DNA of 64,000 bases from Vicia villosa (taxonomy: Eukaryota; Streptophyta; Magnoliopsida; Fabales; Fabaceae): NCBI RefSeq assembly GCF_029867415.1, contig NC_081183.1, forward strand, positions 52,712,336 to 52,776,335. Direction: 5' to 3'. This document shows, one piece after another, positions 33,032 to 45,114 of this stretch. Each line of letters starts with the position of its first letter. Positions within the stretch are counted from its first letter, which is position 1. The notes under the pieces are model-generated. The model did no database searches, was not told the DNA's origin, and was given only the letters and a program-made list of their open reading frames with translations. Both the position numbers and the translations under genes were made by a program.

Positions 33032-34317
33032 TGTTAGAATCCCATTTGTGCATAGTTTGTATATATGTTTTGTGGTATTTCTGAAACTCTTGTGCCAAAT
33101 TTGATTACTTTTTGATATAATAGTATGTAAATAAATAACTTTATGTTTATTTTCTAAATTAAGTTAGTTTATTAACTCTTGTTATGTTTTCTTTAGGTTT
33201 CAACAATTTTTTGGACAAGATGGAATGAGAAGAATGGTCAAAACAAGCTTGCAATGAGGATGGAATGCAAAAAGAAGAATTTTTGTGCAAGGAGGTCCGC
33301 TCAGCGGAGTCCAAGCGGACCCAGGCAGGGATGACAGCCATTTTTCTACCAGCAAGTCCGCTCAGCGGAGCTGAAGCGGACATGGGCAGTGAAGAGCAGA
33401 AAATTTACCTCCGCTCAGCGGACCTTGAAGACAAAACAGATATTTTTACTGCTCCGCTCAGCGGACCTACTTTTTCAACTTTTGTTCCTAGCCACATAAA
33501 ATTGATGATTAAGGGTGGTTAGCTTAGTTCTTATCATAACACACACTTGGGAAAAAAGTTAGGGCAAGAGAAGAAGAGAAAAACCATTTTTCTTAAGAGA
33601 AAATCAAGATTTCCAAACATCTTTCTTTGATCTTCTTGAGTTTGATGTCACTAAGTCTTGGTTTGTTGCTTGTTGTTGAAGCTTCCATGGATATGGAGGG
33701 CTAAGTTTCATCTTGTGTCAAGATTAGAGGTAGTTAGTTTGTAAATATGTACTTTCTTTGATCTATTATGTATGAATTTGGTTAATGATTAATACATGGT
33801 GAATATCTTGTTATTTATGTTTCATTTGTTGTTTTGGATCATTATTGAGAGATATGTTTCAAAGCTAGATCTAAAAGATATTCATCTATCAATAAACAAA
33901 CTCTAGAGATAGATTTGTGAGTTGATAATCACAAGTATCAAGCTTTTAAGATTATCATGTTTATTGTCGGCATGAGAGATCATCTGACGGTGAATATGAT
34001 AATAATCACGATATTGCTTTAGAGATAAACGGTATCGAGAGGATACGTGATTGTATTAATCATGAATAGGTTCATATATATAATCATTAGAGTACATATG
34101 AAGCAAACTAATGAACACTAATCTTGACACAGTTTTACCAAACCGTTTTTAAACCCGAAGTTATTGTCTTTAATTTCTTTTCATGCTATTTATTTTTCAT
34201 GATATTAAAAACATCCAAAACCTTAACTCAAAATACACTGAGCTGTAGAACGGCGATAATATCGCATCAATCCCTGAGGAGACGATACTAAGAATACTTA
34301 TCCTAAACTTTCTAACA
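33032..34317 (+). repeat. Athila 3' LTR
   Basis: 1286 bases, TGTTAGAATCCC to CTTTCTAACA, followed by the duplication ACATG. Carries four hairpin motifs (about 33296-33466) against five in the 5' LTR. Confidence 0.93.
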
Positions 34318-34650
34318 ACATGCTCAATTTGCAAACCTAGACATATTTTGTCTTTTCTAGGTCCTTCATCTTAAACTCTTTATTTAAACAATTTATAGCT
34401 TTAGGAAGCTCTTCAGGAGTTCCAATAATACTTATGTCATCCACATAGACAACTATTATTGCAAATACTTTTCCACATCATGTTATGAAAATACAAGGAC
34501 AAATTGAGTTATTAGTATATTCATCATTTAGTAAATATTCACTGAGGCGATTATACCACATGCATCTAGATTCTTTCAGCCCATAGAGAGACTTGTTCAA
34601 TTTGATGTAGTAGTTTTCTCGAGATCCATAATTATGTGCCTATGGTATAT
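34318..34650 (-). pseudogene. Ty1-copia reverse transcriptase relic (copy B)
   Basis: Same minus-strand reverse transcriptase blocks as copy A (the GTPEELPKAINCLNKE block and a GLKES.CMWYNRLSEYL-type block), with stops. The 5' side of the same domain is separated from its 3' continuation (ending at 19679) by the Athila insertion, so Athila landed inside the reverse transcriptase relic. Confidence 0.7.
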
Positions 34651-36592
34651 TGAACCCTTCAGGGAGTTTCACGTAAATGTTACTATTAAGTGAACCATAT
34701 AAATAAGATGTCATTACATCCATCATGTTCAAATTAAGCCCTTCATGTGTTACAAGGCTAATTAATTATCAAAAAATCGATTGAATCCACTACATGTGAA
34801 TATGTTTTATCAAAATCAATCTTAGGTCTTTGCAAAAATCATTGAGCAATAAATCAAACTTTATATCATTCTTATTTTTTTTCTTCACAAAAACTCATTT
34901 ATATCACATTAGTTTCACACCTTGAGGTGTTCGGACTACAGGTCCAAAAGTGAGTTACTTGTAAAGTGAGTTTAATTCTTCTTCAATTGAATATATTCAT
35001 TTTGGCCAATTCTCACTTAGTCTATAATCTTTAATAGACTTTGACTCATGATCCTCGTTATCATTGATCACTTTGTCAATATTGACTTTATTTGGTTATC
35101 TCAATTTCGGTTCCATTCCATTTCATCCATGACATAATTTATCGAGATCTCTTTATTTCACATTTCAAGTACTTGATTTTTTCTTCTGGAACTAAAAATT
35201 AAATTATGTCAAAGTGCTCTTAGCATTTTCACATCCTCACTTAGGTCATCTTTAGTTTCTTTTCTTAGTAGAGGACTTTTAACATTGGAACCGACTTTCA
35301 TACCACGCTTCAGGCGCAGCAACAACTCATTTGCAATATTATATTATCCAATAGGAGAATTCACTTTGAGTGGAGTATTATCAGCTGATAATTTATTTCA
35401 TAAACTTTACAAATGAATAATATTTTGAACTTTTGGTTCATATTGATTTGTATGAGGATCAAGACAACAATTTATTTTAAATTATTCATTTGAACTTCTT
35501 GTTCGTGATTTCAGCTGTTTATTCCCCCCCCCCTAATATTGAGAAAATTAATTTATCAAGTGATAATCAGTCTACTGGGCAGCAATCAAGTATTTGATTA
35601 TTTTCTCAAATTATATCCTCAAAATTGAGATTCATATTAATTATATTTTTCCAATATTCTGTCATGACTCATCTTAATGTATTATATTGGAGCAATTGGA
35701 ATATACACAACACATCCAAATGTTCACTTAGATGAGAGATATTAGAATAAATTAGGGAGGACTTAAGATATAGTATCTTGTTGGCTTAATGCGAATAAAT
35801 ATCTTAATATCATTCTTTGGGTGTTTCAAATATATAATTTAGAATTGATGATCTCATAAGTATCAACCATATAATTAACTTTAGACGTCTAAAGAATGGA
35901 TCTTCGGGTCCATTTTCTTTTTATGAACATATATTATATGATATTCAATATTAATTTTAATAATATATGTGATACTTATACAGAAATTTTTAAAAAATCC
36001 AGAAAACAAGATCTTAGTCTAATTAGTTGAGAAAATAATTTCACAAATTCTGGTTGTGAGTAGAGACATATGCATGATATTTTAGTCGATGCAACAATTA
36101 ATGTCATAAAAATGCAATTTCTCAAATTTTTATTTTCCTTTAGAAACACACAAAAATTGACTTGATTGAAGAAACTTCTGGTTCTTCAATACAAATTATT
36201 CGCTTCATATTACATTCGAGATGACCCGACCGATTTTACTAACAATACATTTAAGTGTAATTTGTAAACTATTGGTTTACAAATAGTTTACAATGACATG
36301 TGCTTAAATTGTACTATAAGTGTAGTACAAGCCTGAGGAAAAAGCCGATAACTTTTCGATTATACATTTTATGTCCAAATTCATTTGTGTAATACAAAGA
36401 TATTCAATACCTCCAGTATAATTCAAAACCAATATAATAGTAACTCATTATTAAACACTTTAATCAAACACACTCATATGAATATATTATCATATAATTA
36501 TCAAACAATTATCCCTTATAAAATTAAACATATTTAATCATACAATATTATATCACTAAAATTATATCGTCATATAATTAATTTGATTTACT

Positions 36593-37527
36593 ATCCTTCA
36601 GGGATGGATAAGTTCTTCAGGAACTATAAAAATAATTTATTTTTCTATCCATCAGGGATGCTTGATAAGTTCTTCAGGAACTATATAAATAATTTGTTAT
36701 AAATAATAATCTAAAAAAATATAACCATCCTTATGGGATGCGTTAAAATTATTTGTGTCATTTTTCTGGAATGACAATCTTTTAATGAGCATATTTCAAT
36801 TTATGACTTTTTAGATCGACGTAAAAAAAATTATGAAAGAAAATTAGAGCATTTTTATGAAATTTTATTTCTCAAAAATGTAGGTTACAAATCTTTACAT
36901 CATCAATAAAAGAAAAATAAAATTTCTTTGTGAAATCCTTCTAGGATACTTCACTATTATTGATTCAATCATCTAGAATTTGATAATATAGGTGATGCAA
37001 TTATTTTTCAAATTTGTAACATAACAGATGCAATCCTTCTGGGATATGTTATTAGTATAGATGCAATCCTTCTGAGATTCATTAATATCATGATGAAATC
37101 ACAATTTTTTTATAGTTCTTCAGGAACTCAATCACATTTTGTAGTTCTTCAGGAACTCAATCACAAATATTTTACTAATAAAAATAATAATATTTATAAT
37201 CCTTCTAGGATTCAATAATATTATAGATGCGACCTTTTAAAGGTGATTGAACGTTGAATTCTTCTGGAATTCATCAATTATTGATAAACACAATAATCGA
37301 TTAAACTCAATCTTTGAACAATAATTTGGAGATAGTTTAATAATAATAATCTTTAGTTCTACAAATATCACATCACAAACTATTTCCATAAACAACAGTC
37401 AAGCAAAATTATTCTTTGTGCAATCCTTCAGGGATGCTTGAATATTAAATTAACACTTTTATGTGTTAAAAATTTAATTCCGGACAAACATATAGAAATG
37501 CTTTAATGTTAAATTCTTCCGGAATTT
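36593..37527. repeat. Cluster of about 15 short hairpins with TTCNG loops (copy B)
   Basis: Inverted repeats include ATCC-TTCAG-GGAT (36593-36605, 37423-37435), AGTTC-TTCAG-GAACT (36611, 36668, 37114, 37143), CATCC-TTATG-GGATG (about 36725), AATCC-TTCTA-GGATT (37198-37212), GAATTC-TTCTG-GAATTC (37256-37272) and AAATTC-TTCCG-GAATTT (37511-37527). Stems vary but mostly stay complementary, and the central loop is almost constant. Copy A lacks about 0.35 kb holding several of them, with the break inside a hairpin unit. Confidence 0.8.
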
Positions 37528-37738
37528 AACAAGAATGATCAAAGAAATCTAATATTATTGTACAAGGTAAATCAATTTCTCTATAAAATATATAAAAATA
37601 AACATATTTATATGAAGAAAAAAAATAGTAACAAAATCATGAATTATATTATATTTGTTCAAATATATTAAGATTAGAAAAATAACGTAGAACCTGGCTA
37701 TATCATCACTCGTATTGTAGCGTATCGTGCTGATAACG

Positions 37739-37967
37739 TGTTATGAAATTAACCAAAACTATATAGAGATGAAGGAGAGATGAATGAGAGAAAAAGTAAT
37801 ATTGTATTATCATCTCTCAAGTATGCTTTACATTGTAATATGGGTCTCTATTTATAGGACTCAAGGGAGATAGAAAATCACACATATTAAACACATATTA
37901 AGTATGGAATAGGAAGATGAAGAACTAGGAGATGGATGAACATCCACTAACATAAATATTCATAACA
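37739..37967 (-). repeat. Ty1-copia 5' LTR, copy B
   Basis: 229 bases, TGTTATGAAATT to ATATTCATAACA, followed by the ATGTC duplication. Inside, the minus strand reads CGTTATCAGCACGATACG next to the LTR, the presumed primer-site region. Confidence 0.9.
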
Positions 37968-37972
37968 ATGTC

Positions 37973-38177
37973 TTTATAATTATTATAATTTACAAAATTT
38001 TAAGCATTTCTTCTAATTATTTATAAGGAAGACACAGTAATATAAACCACCATTAAACTTTAGGAATAATAAAGCAATGTGCATACAAAAATTAATTTTT
38101 ATGGTTTAAAATTTAAAACAAAGTTATCATATAATATTTAAAACAAAGCAATGTGTATAAAAAAATTTAAAATTTCT
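37973..38177. other. AT-rich flank of copia copy B
   Basis: Continuation of the sequence left of 18697 before copia insertion. No gene or repeat recognised. Confidence 0.5.
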
Positions 38178-38187
38178 ATGCTATAAT

Positions 38188-38488
38188 TAGGGCTGGAAAT
38201 GAGTCGAGTTGAGTCGAACTCGCCTCAGCTCAGTTCGACTCGTTAAGAATTGGCCGAGTTCGAGTTCGAGCTCGAGTTCATGACAAACTTTTTTTCCAGC
38301 TCAAACTCGACTCGCTAAGAATTGGCCGAGTTTGAGTTCGAGTTCGAGTTTATCTCGAACTTTTTTTTCAGGTCAAAGTCGACTTGTTAGAAGTTCACGA
38401 AAATCTCGATTCAACTTGTTAGATTTATCTTGTTAGGTTCAACTCGCTTATTTCACGAACTTAAAAGTAATTTTTTAAAGTCTATTTA

Positions 38489-38567
<79 letters not shown>

Positions 38568-38945
38568 CATTTTAAATTAATATTTTTTTAATTAAAAAAT
38601 ATAGAAATAAAATAAAAGTTATAAGATTAGAATTTATACGATATTAATTTTATTTGTATAATTATTTGTAGAAATATTTTGCTCACTAGAGAATATAAAT
38701 TATCAATTAAAACCGTTAGATTAAGATAAAATATGATACTAAGATTTAGAGCAAATATACGATCGAGTTGACTCATGAACCTAACGAGTCGAACCATGTA
38801 TAGTTCAAGTTCAGCTCATTTAGGTAACGAACTTAGTTTTTAGCTCATACTCAGCTCATTTGGTTCATGAACCTAGTTCAACGATTTAATTTTCGAATCG
38901 AGTTTCGAACTATTTTCGAGTTAGTTTGGTTCATTGCCAGCCCTA
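38188..38945. mobile_element. Non-autonomous hAT-type element
   Basis: 758 bases with terminal inverted repeats TAGGGCTGGaAATGA and TAGGGCTGGcAATGA, flanked by a perfect 8-bp duplication GCTATAAT (38180-38187 and 38946-38953). An 8-bp duplication with this end type indicates the hAT superfamily. The interior holds subterminal repeats of 'gagttcgag/ctcgaact' type and an AT microsatellite. No transposase ORF. Confidence 0.88.
38494..38565. repeat. (AT)n microsatellite inside the hAT-type element
   Basis: An AT dinucleotide run of about 70 bases, probably length-variable. Confidence 0.92.
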
Positions 38946-39803
38946 GCTATAATACACCCATTCATTTTTATGAAGGTGTGTATTAGCATGATGTAAATCT
39001 TTAAATCAACCAATAAAAATCTTTCTCTTTCTTCACAATTAATTAACTTTAAGATTATTAATGTAATTTTTTTCTTTTCACTTTCATCACTTCTGTCGTG
39101 TATTAATGATGGTTGTATAAATGAAAGAAAACAAATATTTTGTTCTACTTTGTATTGTGTGGTTATTTTCACATTTTAATGGTCAATTAACAACTTTATA
39201 ATCATATGTTAATATATGTTTTTGATATACAACATAAAAAATTATTTTCATTTAATTTTATGATTAAGTAATTACTGTTTTTTAAAAGTTAATTTTATCT
39301 CCAATTACTTTTCCTATAAAGTTGTTTCAATAAAAAATTGAAAATATTGTTGTTTGAGTTGTATTTTAAAAAAATAAAATCATTAATTTTTTGTGTTGTT
39401 TTTTAAGAATAAAAGTTTTCTCTTTTATATTTTGCTTTTTAGTATTCAGCTTTTTAAAAAAAAAAAATTGTTTTAATAAAAATTTAAAAAATAGTATCTT
39501 TTATGTTGTATTTCAAAAAAATTACTAACCTTATTATAAAGTTGTTAATTGATTATTAAAAAGTGAAAAAAATCACACGAGTACAAAGTCATCTCAAAGT
39601 ATTTGTTTTCTTTCATTTATAGGACAACCATCATTAATACACACAAGGAGGGATGGATGTGACAAAATTAAAAAAATATATTATATTAATAATCTTAAAG
39701 TTAATTAATTGTGAAGAAAGTGAAAGGTTTTCATTGGTTCATTTAAAGAGATGCATCATGCTAATACTCACCTTAATAAAAATGAATGAGTGTGTTATAG
39801 CAT

Positions 39804-42800
39804 TCTTCTATAAAAAAGTTTTATTACTCCACAACCTTAGTTCTATACATTTTGAAACAATTCAAACGTAGTGAACGTATAAACTACACATTCAATATAT
39901 AAAGCAAATACCAATATCGTTATCATGTTCTCTTCGTTTACTAAAAAAAAAAAATCATGTTCTCTTCAGCTTCCAGTATTAAAAGTACATTAAGGGGTCT
40001 TCATTGATCTATTGGACTTAATTACTTTGACAACTTTGCACTGAGAAAAATCATGCTCAATGACTACTGCACAAAATGCAGATTTTGGATATCCTGGTGA
40101 TGACAACAAAAAATCATCATATATTTATAATGACATCTTCAATACCACTTTCAAATACAAATGATTTAGAAAGAGACACCTAATAAATACAATTAATTGA
40201 AATATTATGTAGCTTTTTTAATGAAGATACACAACTAATTGAAATATCTCCGTAAAGAAAGTTCATGATGTGAAGTGAAAAAATAAAATAAAGAATGCCT
40301 AATGTGAAAAAATTCAATTGAAATGTGATTTAAGATGATATGAGTGAGCGTGACAGATAAATCAAGCCAACAACAAAACTCCAAAGCTTAACCCCAAAAT
40401 GAAAGACACACTCATGGTCAAATGATCTAGAGATCTATCCCTTGAAACACAACACAACCAATCCTACATTTATAGAAGTATTATGCATAGCTCTTATATG
40501 ACAATAACATACATGTGATCTCAAGATAATAACATATCATTCTTTTCTATCTCCATCATATCGGAAGATAAAAAAGCCTCAGCTCATATTATTGCAAACA
40601 ATGTTTTAATTTGAATTATCCATTTCAGTTCTAAAACCAATCTCAAGGGTCGTAACATTTGTAAATTAACATTATTAGATTCAAAACAAAGTCCAAAAAT
40701 TACACTTAGCTAAAAAATTGAGAAAGCAACATTTGTATCAATGGTACCCCATTCAAAATTGCGTATAAAGTCCATCTAACCAAGTATATTTATCCAATTT
40801 ACAAACTAAATTGCATGAACATATTTTGTAGAATACATAATTGATTTGACATGTACTTTTTAGATATTTCAAAATCATATGGACATAATCATAAATTGAA
40901 CATTCTAAATTTGTACAAACTAAAATCATTAATGCTAGATCTGCAAAAAGGAAAAATAAACCAGTTTGAACAAAATCAACTGAAAAATCATTATCCCAAC
41001 CACTGAATAAAGAGTTAAAACAACAATATATTATATTTAGAGAAACCAAATAAAAGTAACATATGTACATATGTAATACATTAAGGATAACATGTTAATG
41101 ATCAATAATCCATTAATTAATTACTCTTTGTCAAATGAAAACCACATATTGATATTATCATAGCAGCTTGATAGACAAAAGTGAAAGAAGAATAACATAC
41201 CTCAAATAATCACATACTCATCTCTCCACATGTATCAGAATGCATTCAATATTTGAAAATTGAATGTACTACATGTGTCCGTGTCTGACACTCACTGTCA
41301 CGTGTCAGACACCGAACATGATACTGTAGGAGTAGTGAATGTTAGTTGTAGTTTCTACTTTTGAATGAACAGTTAGCATATGCAATTTGTCAATTTTTTT
41401 TGCATAAGCTAATGTATATTGGTGGAATGTATCTTTGCTATTATCTACTCTAAGATGTTATAATATGGAGTTTCTAATGTAAAGTTGTTTTTCAATGTAT
41501 GATTATAAACTTTAATTGCTTGGAATAATCCATAATTCATTATAGGTAGATAGATATCTTTAACACTCAATTATAACAGTTATCAAGCCATTTAGTTTCA
41601 TAACTATTATGACATTAAGTAGTAGTTTTACAGAGGAAGCCATCCAATACTTTTGTATTTACAAAATTTTATCTTAGGCTCAATACTCATGTGAAACATT
41701 ATTAGAATACACTTTTACACTAAATAATGTTTTGTACATACAAAGAAAATTTACAATATGTGTTGATATATAAATTACCTCCAATTTTCTCCACATAAAG
41801 AATATTCAATGTTCTTTCATCACACTGCAATATTTTTATACTAGTGTTAAGGTTAACTATAGAAGTAAAATGTATCATTCATTTAAAAGAAAAATCACAG
41901 AAAAAACCTTTTAGATCAGTTTGAGCTTTATTTTTCCTGTTTATCATCTGGTTTTATTGATGAAAGCTCCTTCTCCCTAGCAACAACTTCTCTTGTCATT
42001 CTATTCCGTTCCACTTCCATATAAAGCCCATTTATTAACGACTATAACAATATAATATAGTAGAATTTGAACAAAGCCCAAGTGTTAACGTCGCAAATCA
42101 AACTCCAACCACAACAAAGTACTCCATTAAAAAAGAAAGTTATATAAATAGAAAAAGTCACTACTAACCATCAATTGCACATTTTTGGTTTCAGGTTAGA
42201 GTTTGGCGTGAAATCCCTATTCTCTCTATATATGTGGAGTTATATGTGGTCTACCTTTATCCATAGAAAGCATGCCTTAACCATGTGTCTTATAAGAAAA
42301 TTGCCTATAGTAGGTGCAAGCATTCCTGCTCCCTTATGTGCTTAAGGGTGTGAGCAACACTTGATGAGATTCACGGTGAGAGCTATGATATTCCTTGGAA
42401 AGGAAATTGTTCTAGAGTCCTGATGGACGTGTATATATGAAAGTATTTAAGTTAGTACTAAGTTAGGACCTTCACATGGTTTCACCAAAATCTTCAATGG
42501 AGTATAGAGATACTCTTATCTCTTTGTAAACAACACACAACTAAAATCCACATCCAAGAAACGATTATTCCACCTGAAACACAAAAACATACCTTGAAAT
42601 AAAAATATTATATTAATTCTCTAATGTACCTTTGGTATACCTTTCATACTCAATCTTTAAAGTTGAAGGTTCACAACAAAGGTTTTTGACAAAGGTTAAA
42701 AATGATGAATAATATCTGAAGAATCTTATATAAACGGCTAGAACTCACACGATCCATATTTTATGAGGTTAATCACAAGGTGTCAACAAAGAGTTAGGTG

Positions 42801-43264
42801 TTGGTGAATGAAAAACACAAACTAGGTTCTCTCAAGGTTCTTGGTAAAAATGAGTTTCTAGGTTCTTTGTGAATGTTCTAAGATTGGTCAATTTTATCAC
42901 TTGATTGATCAATCTCATCACTTTCTTTAGGTTTCTTATTCTTCAACAATGAGACACAATAATTATTTAAGAGATGTGATTCCTTACACTTTTCTAATAT
43001 TTTGTCTCATGGGTGACACACATTCTCATATTGACAAAAAGAGAGAAAGAAAAACATGGATAAAACCTTGATTCAAGCATTTTAACTTGCAATGCAATAC
43101 TTAATATATTGACATGAAACCAAATTCTAGGATAAAAAAAGGAAACAAAAACATGGATACAACACTAAGATTTATGAATGGAGAGGTTTTTCAAAGGTAC
43201 AAATTCTAGACATAGCCAAAGCAAATGAGTATGAATAAATTCAAATGAATTACTACGACAAAGT
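39804..43264. other. AT-rich region without a supported gene
   Basis: No intact gene is visible on either strand. Possible scraps: a minus-strand exon-like stretch at 41928-42024, open for about 30 codons and charged (MEVERNRMTREVVAREKELS) before a stop; and a minus-strand 105-codon frame at 40753-41070 for which I recognise no family. A GTGTCTGACAC/GTGTCAGACAC inverted pair lies at about 41280-41315. None is strong enough to annotate as a gene. Confidence 0.5.
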
Positions 43265-43782
43265 TACAAGGCTCAATAGGAACTCATAAATGTAATGGAG
43301 GATTTCGGTGTTACAAACTGTGTTTATATAATAGTGAAACTATGTTTTGTTTGTGGAATACTTTTATATAACTGGAGTTGTGATATCAATAGTAGTTCAG
43401 AACTACAGTTCTAAAAATATCAATACAATTATGGCCTTATGACATTTCTCATCATGATCTTAATCTAAACTCTTATGCATATATATGAGATCAATTAAAT
43501 AATAATGATTCACATCTAGGCTTTATGGCTTGAAAACAAAACAAAAGCTCTATCTTTAAAAAATACTACAATGAAAGTAACTTTGTAAACTTAATATCAC
43601 ATGTACTCTAATCCACCATTGCAATAAGCCGATTCTTATCTTAAGTTTAAGTACCCAATGGGCAGAGTAGCCAAATGCCAGATGCCCAAGGGCAGCCCTT
43701 TAAAACATGAATGGTAGATTAAGGCTCCATTCCACATCTGTCACAAAGCAGGTCAACCTCCAATACTATCATGCACCATTAT
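43265..43782. repeat. Direct duplication, copy 1
   Basis: Sequence from TACAAGGCTCAATAGGAACT to about 43624 matches 46780-47141 with few differences. A further shared stretch, AATACTATCATGCACCATTA, follows at 43762 here and 47143 in copy 2. Copy 1 has about 137 extra bases between these two matching parts. Confidence 0.8.
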
Positions 43783-43789
43783 TATTACC

Positions 43790-45114
43790 GGGTGATATAG
43801 GTTATATCGTATCGTAGTCCACAAAGATTGGTAGAGAAAAACGGCCGTTCAACTATCTCACGTTCTAAGTTTCATGGTTGGGTTACGGAAAGTAAATGCG
43901 GGAAAAGTAAGTAAAAGCAAATAAACAATCTATTGTAGCTTAAGAGAGTTCATTATGGAATCGTATTTCTACTCAACCCGTCGAATACTTAAATCTGAAG
44001 ATCTTATCGCTCAACACTCACAATACGCATCAAAATCACCGGGCATCATTCGAGATGCCACATCAATGTCCATGTCTGAAACACCGACGAAAGCTCAACC
44101 GTACTATTCACATCAGTGATGTCTCAACCGACACAAACAACACAGAGGCATTAAACTCGATACCCAGTAAGATTATTGGCCCCAAATCTATGTCTAGAGT
44201 TTAGAAACCAATAGCTATCATTCCTAATCAAGATATATGATGTCTATTTCTAAAACAACACAAACCCATAGCATTGAAGCAAAAAGATCAAGAACAACAA
44301 CAATAATGATTTGTAAAGCAACTATATAAACGATCCCCAGATCAACAAATATACATACAAGAGAGGAAAAATATACATACAAACCCCACCATTGGAATGG
44401 GTCATAGGGAAGAAGAAGAACAAGCAAAAACCTCTTGTGTTATCGGCACAATTGGAGACCACCCGCTACTAATCGACATGATGAACCACCTAATAATGTT
44501 GCTTGAACCTCTAAACTATAAAGAATGGATCAGAGCTCAACTTTGTCCAAGAAGAGATGATAAAACCTAACAAAATATGATTTTACAACATATATACAAT
44601 TCTGAACTCGCAGACCTCGCTTAGCCACACAGATCTCGCTAAGCGAGCTTCCACTAATTCGTACACTATTTACAGATATTTTACACTAAACGACAAAAAT
44701 TGATCTGGCTAAGCGAGCTACTTCTGGCTAAGCGAGCTTATCTGGCTAAGCGAGAAAAAGCTGGCTAAGCGAGCTTGCGAAGCAAAAGTTACTGCTAGAG
44801 GAACACAAAAAGGGCCATAGCACGCTAGAATTTGCGCTTAGCGAGTTTGACAGAACTTTGGCTCTTTATTTCTTCAAAACGCGCATTCGGAGCCGTGCCT
44901 TCGACACTTTATTACTTGAGACTTCAAACATGCAAAAATACCTACAAAAAGACATTAAAACTATCAAACGGTACACAATTACAATAAAATACAATAATTC
45001 GTAAAGTAAACGTATTTACAACAAAACGACGTTTATTCAAATGATATTGTCAAAAAGAATAGATAAGTGCAACAAAACTTATACACAAAAACAAAATACA
45101 ATTTGCACTTATCA
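43790..45114 (-). repeat. LTR-like segment with GCTAAGCGAGC repeats
   Basis: The right end reads, on the minus strand, TGATAAGTGCAAATTG, which recurs diverged at 62574. The interior shares an AAATCTATnTCTAGAGTT module with the Athila LTR and with 56.7 kb. At 44615-44775 are several units of ctcgctaagcgag/tggctaagcgagct type. No duplication of flanking bases was found, so the left border is approximate. Called as an Athila-related LTR fragment or solo LTR by shared modules only. Confidence 0.5.

Larger units (their letters stand above)
19680..34317 (+). mobile_element. Athila-type Ty3-gypsy retrotransposon, nearly complete, with nested insertion
   Basis: The element is flanked by a perfect 5-bp duplication ACATG (19675-19679 and 34318-34322). 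Order: 5' LTR (19680-20983), primer site TGGCGCCGTTGCCGGGGA (20987-21004), gag, protease, reverse transcriptase, RNase H, integrase, a post-pol ORF, long 3' non-coding region, purine tract, 3' LTR (33032-34317). Without the 2.7-kb nested insertion it is about 11.9 kb, normal for Athila. Hand comparison of the LTRs finds about seven substitutions and one 18-base indel in 1.29 kb, so it is recent. Breaks: a gag/pol frame change, one TAA in pol, one TAG late in the post-pol ORF, and the insertion. Confidence 0.93.
18702..37967 (-). mobile_element. Ty1-copia element copy B, with Athila nested inside
   Basis: Two 229-base LTRs (18702-18930 and 37739-37967) and a 5-bp duplication delimit the element. 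Removing the nested Athila (19680-34317 plus one ACATG) leaves about 4.6 kb. Reading minus strand: 5' LTR, hairpin-rich 5' region, degenerate pol, a 3' non-coding stretch with a tandem pair of 'TGCCTCGTTAAAA..CCTTAC' motifs, purine tract CCAAGGGGGAG, 3' LTR. By eye the LTRs differ at about nine positions, so this is older than Athila, as nesting requires. All coding blocks are broken, making the copy non-autonomous. Confidence 0.9.
38178..39803. mobile_element. Foldback (long inverted repeat) element, left arm split by a hAT insertion
   Basis: Sequence 38946-39180 is the diverged reverse complement of about 39590-39797. Outer ends read ATGCTATAAtACACcCATTC and, from the right, ATGCTATAACACACTCATTC. 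Arms of over 200 bases enclose a roughly 400-base AT-rich centre. The left end is interrupted after ATGCTATAAT by the hAT-type element at 38188-38945. No transposase is visible, and I found no convincing target duplication, so the family is unassigned. Confidence 0.7.
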
